From Phycisphaeraceae bacterium (GTDB lineage: Bacteria > Planctomycetota > Phycisphaerae > Phycisphaerales > UBA1924): a stretch of 64,000 bases of DNA. Location: the NCBI GenBank assembly GCA_019636625.1, contig JAHBXE010000018.1, positions 1 to 64,000 on the forward strand, given 5' to 3'. The notes under the pieces were generated by a model. The model ran no database searches and was not told the DNA's origin. It saw only the letters and a list, made by a program, of their open reading frames with translations. Below are positions 59,690 to 64,000 of this stretch, piece by piece (within the stretch, counting starts at the first letter, position 1; each line of letters starts with the position of its first letter). Made by a program: the position numbers and the translations under genes.

Positions 59690-60499
59690 ATGAAGTTCAC
59701 CCATCTGTTCTCCGCCGGCGCTATCGCCCTGTCCGCCGGCATCTGCCTCGCCGCCAACGGCCCCATCCTCGAGGACCTTGGCAACGTGCTCCAGCCCGCC
59801 GAAGCCCCCGCCGCGCCGCCCCCGCCGCAAACGTTCCTCGACGGTTGGACCGGCAGCGTGGAAGCGGGCCTCAACGGCTCCACCGGCAACAGCGAGGTCC
59901 TCAACGCCCGGGCCGCGGTGACCGGCGAACGCAAGACCGACCTGATGATCACCAAGGCCTCCGCCACCTACGTGCGCGCCCAGGAAAGCGGCGTTACCAC
60001 CAAGAACCGCTTCGAGCTCGCCGCACGCAACGACTGGATCTTCGAGAAGGGCTCCCCCTGGCGCTACTTCATCACCGGCACGTACGAGTACGACGACTTC
60101 CAGGACTGGCAGCACCGTGTCACGCTCGGCAACGGTATCGGTTACGCCTTCATCGACAATGACACCACGCTGCTCGTGGGCCGCGCCGGTATCGGTGTCC
60201 GCCGCGACTTCGGCGGGACCAACGACGACTGGACGCCCGAGGGCATCTTCGGCGCCGACTTCTCGCACAAGCTCACCGAGCGCCAGAAGATCACCGCTTC
60301 GATCGATTACTACCCCAGCCTCGAGGACTTCACAAACGACTACCGCATCGTCACCAGGGCCGCGTGGGAGGTCCTCGTCGACCCCGAGATCAAGATGAGC
60401 CTCAAGGTCGGCGCCGAGCACCGGTACGACAACACCCCCGGGCCCAACACCAAGCGGAACGACCTCGACTACTTCGCTCTCCTGGTCTGGTCCTTCTGA
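59690..60499 (+). CDS. DUF481 family outer-membrane barrel protein
   Basis: 269 residues with a signal peptide (LFSAGAIALSAGICLAAN) and a Pro/Ala linker. The repeated amphipathic strands are typical of DUF481: WTGSVEAGLNGSTGNSEVLNARAAVTGERKTD, NRFELAARNDWIFEKGSPWRYFITGTYEYDDF, TLLVGRAGIGVRRDFG and MSLKVGAEHRYDNTPGPNTKRNDLDYFALLVWSF, the final aromatic residue being a barrel-assembly signal. The function of the family is unknown. A strong terminator follows. It is 35 nt after mscL and may be co-transcribed. Confidence 0.85.
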   Translation: MKFTHLFSAGAIALSAGICLAANGPILEDLGNVLQPAEAPAAPPPPQTFLDGWTGSVEAGLNGSTGNSEVLNARAAVTGERKTDLMITKASATYVRAQESGVTTKNRFELAARNDWIFEKGSPWRYFITGTYEYDDFQDWQHRVTLGNGIGYAFIDNDTTLLVGRAGIGVRRDFGGTNDDWTPEGIFGADFSHKLTERQKITASIDYYPSLEDFTNDYRIVTRAAWEVLVDPEIKMSLKVGAEHRYDNTPGPNTKRNDLDYFALLVWSF

Positions 60500-60526
60500 T
60501 CTTCTTGCACTGTTGAAACAGACAAG

Positions 60527-60559
60527 GGGCCGGGATGCTCTTGCATCCCGGCCCTTTTT
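60527..60559 (+). terminator. Rho-independent terminator after DUF481 gene
   Basis: 12-bp perfect stem GGGCCGGGATGC / GCATCCCGGCCC with a short loop, followed by TTTTT. It starts 27 nt after the stop codon and would also shield the convergent methyltransferase gene. Confidence 0.9.
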
Positions 60560-60612
60560 CATTCTCCGCGCAGCGTGCCGCTCTCCGAAACTTCACCGGT
60601 TCCGGAACAGCT

Positions 60613-61347
60613 TCACCGCTTCCGGAACAAGTAGTTCGGATCCTTCGACACCAGCTCGTACCGTCGGGATGCCTCAACCTCCTTCGCGACCTTCCATGAT
60701 CCCCACGGCTTGCCATCCGGCCCGGTCGCGGCGTCTCCCGAGTCACTGAACAGGACGAACCCCCCGCTCACGAGAAACTCGTCCGCGTTCATGAAGTCCC
60801 GAAGCACCGACCCGTGCTCGTGGCTGCCATCGAGGAAGCAGAACCCGATCGGCCCCCCCAGCCGCGCCATCCCCCCGCTCACCAGGTCCACCACCTCCTC
60901 CTTCGCCCGCCACGCCCTGAAAAAGTCCTCTGAAAACATCCGCACCGAGATCGGCGGCGCATCCGACGAGAAGAACTTCACGTTCCGCACGTACGTGTCC
61001 CGGATGAAGTCCGCGTACTGCCGGAACGTCACGTGGTGCGCCCCGACCTTCACGTTCATGTCCAACCGCTCGAACACCCACGGGTCGCAGGTAAACAACA
61101 GGTTCGTCCGCCCGTGCCGCCGCTTGAGCGCCGTGATCTGATTCGCCGACAGCCCCGCGAACGACCCGATCTCCAGGATCGGGTACTCCCCCGGCATCCG
61201 CTCGATCGCGTGGTCCATCGCCGCGATGTTCCCGTGCTGAAAGTGCCCCGCGTTCGCGAACCGCAGCCACGTCAGGTAATCCATCGTGTGGTCCAGCGGA
61301 ATGACCGGGGACTTCACGGCGGGCGGCGCTTCGGTACTTGTGGGCAT
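60613..61347 (-). CDS. Class I SAM-dependent methyltransferase (Methyltransf_24-like)
   Basis: 244 residues. Motif I is [17 protein letters not shown], followed by [13 protein letters not shown] and, after a middle helical region, [39 protein letters not shown]. The DGSHEYE-like DGSHEH with a following acidic/aromatic region is characteristic of the TylF/O-methyltransferase group. The substrate is unknown, a sugar or natural-product hydroxyl being typical. TAGACT six bases before ATG 61347 suggests a leaderless message. It diverges from asnS, with only 70 nt between the two starts. Confidence 0.78.
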   Translation of the reverse strand: MPTSTEAPPAVKSPVIPLDHTMDYLTWLRFANAGHFQHGNIAAMDHAIERMPGEYPILEIGSFAGLSANQITALKRRHGRTNLLFTCDPWVFERLDMNVKVGAHHVTFRQYADFIRDTYVRNVKFFSSDAPPISVRMFSEDFFRAWRAKEEVVDLVSGGMARLGGPIGFCFLDGSHEHGSVLRDFMNADEFLVSGGFVLFSDSGDAATGPDGKPWGSWKVAKEVEASRRYELVSKDPNYLFRKR

Positions 61348-61417
61348 GCGGCCAGTCTACTCCGGTCCCCTTCCCCGGTCCCTCCGCTACAGTTGCCCCT
61401 TTGCGGGAGACCCACGC

Positions 61418-62944
61418 ATGTCCTGGCTTCGTGTGACTGATGCCTTCAAGGCCCCCGTCGGCTCCGCCGTCACCGTCAAGGGTTGGGTCCGCACCCGCCG
61501 CGACTCCAAGGCCGACGGCGGCCTCTCGTTCATCGCGCTGCACGACGGCACCTGCTTCGACCCCATCCAGATCGTGGCCCGCGCCGATCTTCCCAACTAT
61601 GCCTCCGAGATCGCCAAGCTCACCACCCACTGCTCCATCGAGGCCGACGGCACCATCGTCCAGAACCCCAAGGGCGGCAACGAAATCGCCGCGACCGCCG
61701 TGCGCGTGGTCGGCTGGGTCGACGACCCCGACCACTACCCCATCCAGCCCAAGCCCCACTCCTTCGAGTACCTCCGCGAGGTCGCCCACCTCCGCGTCCG
61801 CACCAACACCTTCGGCGCCATCGCCCGCGTCCGCCATTGCCTCTCCATGGCCGTGCACCGCTTCTTCCACGAGCGCGGCTTCTACTACGTCCACACCCCC
61901 ATCATCACCGCCAGCGACTGCGAGGGCGCCGGCCAGATGTTCCGCGTCAGCACGCTGGACATGGCCAACCCGCCGCGGGTGGGCGGAAGCAGCAGTGACA
62001 CAGTGACGCAGAAACGCAGTGACACCGAGAAGACAACGGCAGCGTCCCCGTCTTCTTCCACTCCGTCACTGCGTCACTCCGTCGCTGCGTCACTGCCCAT
62101 CGACTTCTCCCACGACTTCTTCGGCAAGGAAGCCCACCTCACGGTCAGCGGCCAGCTCAACGTTGAAACCTACTGCTGCGCCCTCTCCCGCGTCTACACC
62201 TTCGGCCCCACCTTCCGCGCCGAGAACAGCAACACCAGCCGCCACCTCTCCGAGTTCTGGATGATCGAGCCGGAGATCGCCTTCGCCACGCTCAAGGAAG
62301 ACTCCGAGCTCGCCGAGGCCTTCATCAAGTACCTCGTCAAGACCGTCCTCGAAGAACGCGCCGACGACATGAAGTTCTTCGATGAGCGAATCGAGAAGGG
62401 CCTCCTCGCCCGGCTCAAGCACGTCCTCGACACCCCCTTCCGCCGCCTCCCCTACACCGAGGCCATCGCCATCCTCGAGAAAGCCATCGCCGGCGGAAAG
62501 AAGTTCGAGTTCCCCGTCAAGTGGGGCACCGACCTCCAGTCCGAGCACGAGCGATTCCTCACCGAGGAGCACTTCAAGCAGCCCGTGATCCTCATGAACT
62601 ACCCCAAGCAGATCAAGGCGTTCTACATGCGCCTCAACGACCCCGGCACCGACGGCGCCCCGGGCGACACCGTCGCCGCCATGGACGTCCTCGTCCCCGG
62701 CATCGGCGAGATCATCGGCGGCTCCCAGCGCGAAGAGCGCCTCGACAAGCTCGACGCCCGCATCGCCGAGATGAACCTCCCCGCCAAGGAATACTGGTGG
62801 TACCGCGACCTCCGCCGCTACGGCACCGTCCCGCACGCCGGCTTCGGCCTCGGCTTTGAACGCCTCATCTGCTTCGTCACCGGCATGCAGAACATCCGCG
62901 ACGTCATCCCCTTCCCGCGTGCTCCCAAGCAGGCGGAGTTCTGA
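61418..62944 (+). CDS. asnS: Asparagine--tRNA ligase with in-frame palindromic insertion
   Basis: 508 residues. It attaches Asn to tRNA-Asn. An OB-fold anticodon domain ([27 protein letters not shown]) and class II catalytic core follow: motif 2 [26 protein letters not shown] and motif 3 [27 protein letters not shown]. Between [14 protein letters not shown] and [20 protein letters not shown], where homologues have a few residues, an extra Ser/Thr-rich stretch (residues ~192-226) is encoded by a 105-nt imperfect palindrome. The frame is kept and all catalytic motifs remain, so the enzyme is presumably functional with a surface loop. ATG 61418 has GGGAGA about eight bases ahead. Confidence 0.94.
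   Translation: MSWLRVTDAFKAPVGSAVTVKGWVRTRRDSKADGGLSFIALHDGTCFDPIQIVARADLPNYASEIAKLTTHCSIEADGTIVQNPKGGNEIAATAVRVVGWVDDPDHYPIQPKPHSFEYLREVAHLRVRTNTFGAIARVRHCLSMAVHRFFHERGFYYVHTPIITASDCEGAGQMFRVSTLDMANPPRVGGSSSDTVTQKRSDTEKTTAASPSSSTPSLRHSVAASLPIDFSHDFFGKEAHLTVSGQLNVETYCCALSRVYTFGPTFRAENSNTSRHLSEFWMIEPEIAFATLKEDSELAEAFIKYLVKTVLEERADDMKFFDERIEKGLLARLKHVLDTPFRRLPYTEAIAILEKAIAGGKKFEFPVKWGTDLQSEHERFLTEEHFKQPVILMNYPKQIKAFYMRLNDPGTDGAPGDTVAAMDVLVPGIGEIIGGSQREERLDKLDARIAEMNLPAKEYWWYRDLRRYGTVPHAGFGLGFERLICFVTGMQNIRDVIPFPRAPKQAEF
61992..62096. repeat. 105-nt palindromic element inserted in frame in asnS
   Basis: Left arm from 61992 (GCAGTGACACAGTGACGCAG) and right arm ending at 62096, whose reverse complement reads GCAGTGACGCAGCGACGGAG. 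The arms match over about 30 bases with roughly seven differences, around a 40-nt AG/CT-rich centre. The octamer GCAGTGAC recurs within each arm. The length, 105 nt, is exactly 35 codons. Confidence 0.8.
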
Positions 62945-62991
62945 CCCCCCCTCCCCCCCCTCCTCAACTCCCGACTCCCGCTCCTCGCCGC

Positions 62992-63987
62992 TCACTCGTT
63001 GCTCCATCGCTGCTCCCCCAGCGTCACCCAGTCCCCCTCCTGCGGCGGCCAGTAGTACGTCTCCAGCACTCGGTTGATCCGCTCATCCGCCCACCCGCGC
63101 CCTCCCGGCTGCAACCGCACCAGCAGCAGCTCCGCGATCGCCTTCTGCTGCCGATCCCCCTTCTCCTTCATGCCCTCCAGCGCGTGAACCGCGTCATGCT
63201 TCATCAGCGCCAGATTCGCCACGGCGAACTTCGCATCCCTGCGGATCGCGTTGTCCGCCACGTGCGCCACAAGGATCGGCACCGCCCTGTGGTACATCTC
63301 GCTCCGCCGCAGTTGCACCGCCAGCCCGGCGCTGAGCAACCGCCTCTGCATGTCATCCGACACCAACCCCTCCGCCACATACGGCGCCGCCCGTTCCGGA
63401 AACTGCAGCAGAAACCCGAACCCCTCGTACGCGTTGTCGCCCATCCCCGCCCACCAGTTGATCTCATCCCGCGCCAACCCCTCAGCCGTCGCCCGCAGCA
63501 ACACCTCGCTCGGCTCCCGCACCAGTTCCCTCCCCTTCCACGTCTGTACGAAGCACCGCCGGCGCAACGCCTCCGCCGCCAACTGTTGCTCCTGCCTCTC
63601 TTGCGACAGCAGCGACCGCTCGATCGCCGCCCACCCCGGCGCTCCCATCAGCCGCAATCGCCAGATCGCCGTCACCGCGTTCCGCCCGAACCGATCGCTC
63701 CGCAGGTCACGCTGCAACCCGGGTATCAGGAACCGCTCCTGCCACGCATACAGCCCCCCGCCATCCAGTCGGTTCTCCAGCTCACGCCTCAATCTCGTGG
63801 GCATCCATTCCGTCCCCACCGCCCGCTTCACGCCGATCAGCACCGTCGTCGGCACCAGCTTCTGCCAACTCCGCGTCTTGAGCATCGGCGCACAGGCCAC
63901 GACCCCCGCCAGCACCACCAGCGCCACCCCCAACCTCCCCGGCCTCCCACGCCACGCCCGACGCAGCGGTCGCCGCCCCTTCCCCAC
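62992..63987 (-). CDS. Predicted membrane-anchored protein with HEAT-like helical repeats, possibly cut by the window edge
   Basis: 331 residues from a GTG at 63987; the frame stays open to the window end, so the start may lie outside. A basic N-terminus and one hydrophobic helix (LGVALVVLAGVVACAPML) are followed by an all-helical body with repeated units (GRNAVTAIWRLRLMGAPGWAAIERSLL, ERAAPYVAEGLVSDDMQRRLLSAGLAVQL, NAIRRDAKFAVANLALMKHDAVHALEGM) that look like HEAT/armadillo repeats. No enzymatic motif. It is convergent with asnS. Confidence 0.6.
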   Translation of the reverse strand: MGKGRRPLRRAWRGRPGRLGVALVVLAGVVACAPMLKTRSWQKLVPTTVLIGVKRAVGTEWMPTRLRRELENRLDGGGLYAWQERFLIPGLQRDLRSDRFGRNAVTAIWRLRLMGAPGWAAIERSLLSQERQEQQLAAEALRRRCFVQTWKGRELVREPSEVLLRATAEGLARDEINWWAGMGDNAYEGFGFLLQFPERAAPYVAEGLVSDDMQRRLLSAGLAVQLRRSEMYHRAVPILVAHVADNAIRRDAKFAVANLALMKHDAVHALEGMKEKGDRQQKAIAELLLVRLQPGGRGWADERINRVLETYYWPPQEGDWVTLGEQRWSNE

Positions 63988-64000
63988 ACGCCCGCCGCAC

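Noticed and set aside
1..64000. tRNA and rRNA genes
   Set aside because: No cloverleaf with acceptor, anticodon and T-arm could be recognised apart from the tRNA-like ends of tmRNA, and no rRNA sequence was seen.

Overview
The window is a high-GC bacterial chromosome segment, most likely from a planctomycete of the class Phycisphaerae. Four observations point there. The ActA/ActB pair of alternative complex III sits at the left end. Many secreted proteins end in the Phycisphaerae-style tandem dockerin-like tag (NCDGSTG...LTANDFQCFLN). There is a DUF1800/DUF1501 pair. Several start sites have no Shine-Dalgarno sequence. The taxonomic placement is inferred from protein families only.

Layout. 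1-5.3 kb: respiratory genes, with the molybdopterin/Fe-S ActB subunit (cut by the window edge), pentaheme ActA, and a divergent heme A synthase with an N-terminal extension. 5.3-11.7 kb: DUF1800/DUF1501 pair, a small methyltransferase, a TSUP permease and an FHA-GAF histidine kinase. 11.8-16 kb: two divergent secreted proteins and an IS5-like element. 16-26.2 kb: housekeeping genes (serA, uppP, two SpoU RNA methylases, an amidase, a Ser/Thr kinase, a phosphoesterase next to apaG, an SRPBCC protein) and a cysteine-less double thioredoxin-fold protein. 26.3-29.5 kb: dnaB interrupted in its Walker A motif by a 495-residue intein. 29.5-37.4 kb: a toroid-fold secreted protein, a PSP1-domain protein with a 20-nt homopolymer, three very small membrane or secreted proteins, a nuclease-like protein, pdxJ, a probable barrel protein and an HD-domain protein. 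37.4-46.6 kb: a block of exported proteins (two sugar dehydrogenase paralogues, a cysteine-rich repeat protein, a reprolysin-like protease) sharing the C-terminal tag, with a VKOR-DsbA-DsbA fusion in their midst. 46.8-50.9 kb: an ECF sigma factor and a persulfide-handling gene set (MBL dioxygenase-rhodanese, TSUP permease, rhodanese). 51.1-53.7 kb: a XamI-type restriction-modification system. 54.2-64 kb: tmRNA, ispD, a pseudopilin-like protein, a zinc-ribbon membrane protein, aat, two small paralogous membrane proteins, mscL, a DUF481 protein, a methyltransferase, asnS and a partial hypothetical.

How parts may work together. The VKOR-DsbA fusion stands among very cysteine-rich exported proteins and could supply their disulfides. 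The MBL/TSUP/rhodanese genes run in one direction and fit sulfane-sulfur oxidation and sulfite export. The ActAB and heme A synthase genes fit an alternative complex III feeding a heme A-type oxidase.

The strongest unexpected signals are four. A 105-nt palindromic insertion (exactly 35 codons) lies in frame inside asnS. A Cro/C1-type helix-turn-helix sits between the two LAGLIDADG motifs of the DnaB intein. -10-like hexamers lie 5-6 nt ahead of start codons at several genes that lack a Shine-Dalgarno sequence, which suggests leaderless mRNAs. A run of three tiny proteins precedes the PSP1-domain gene.
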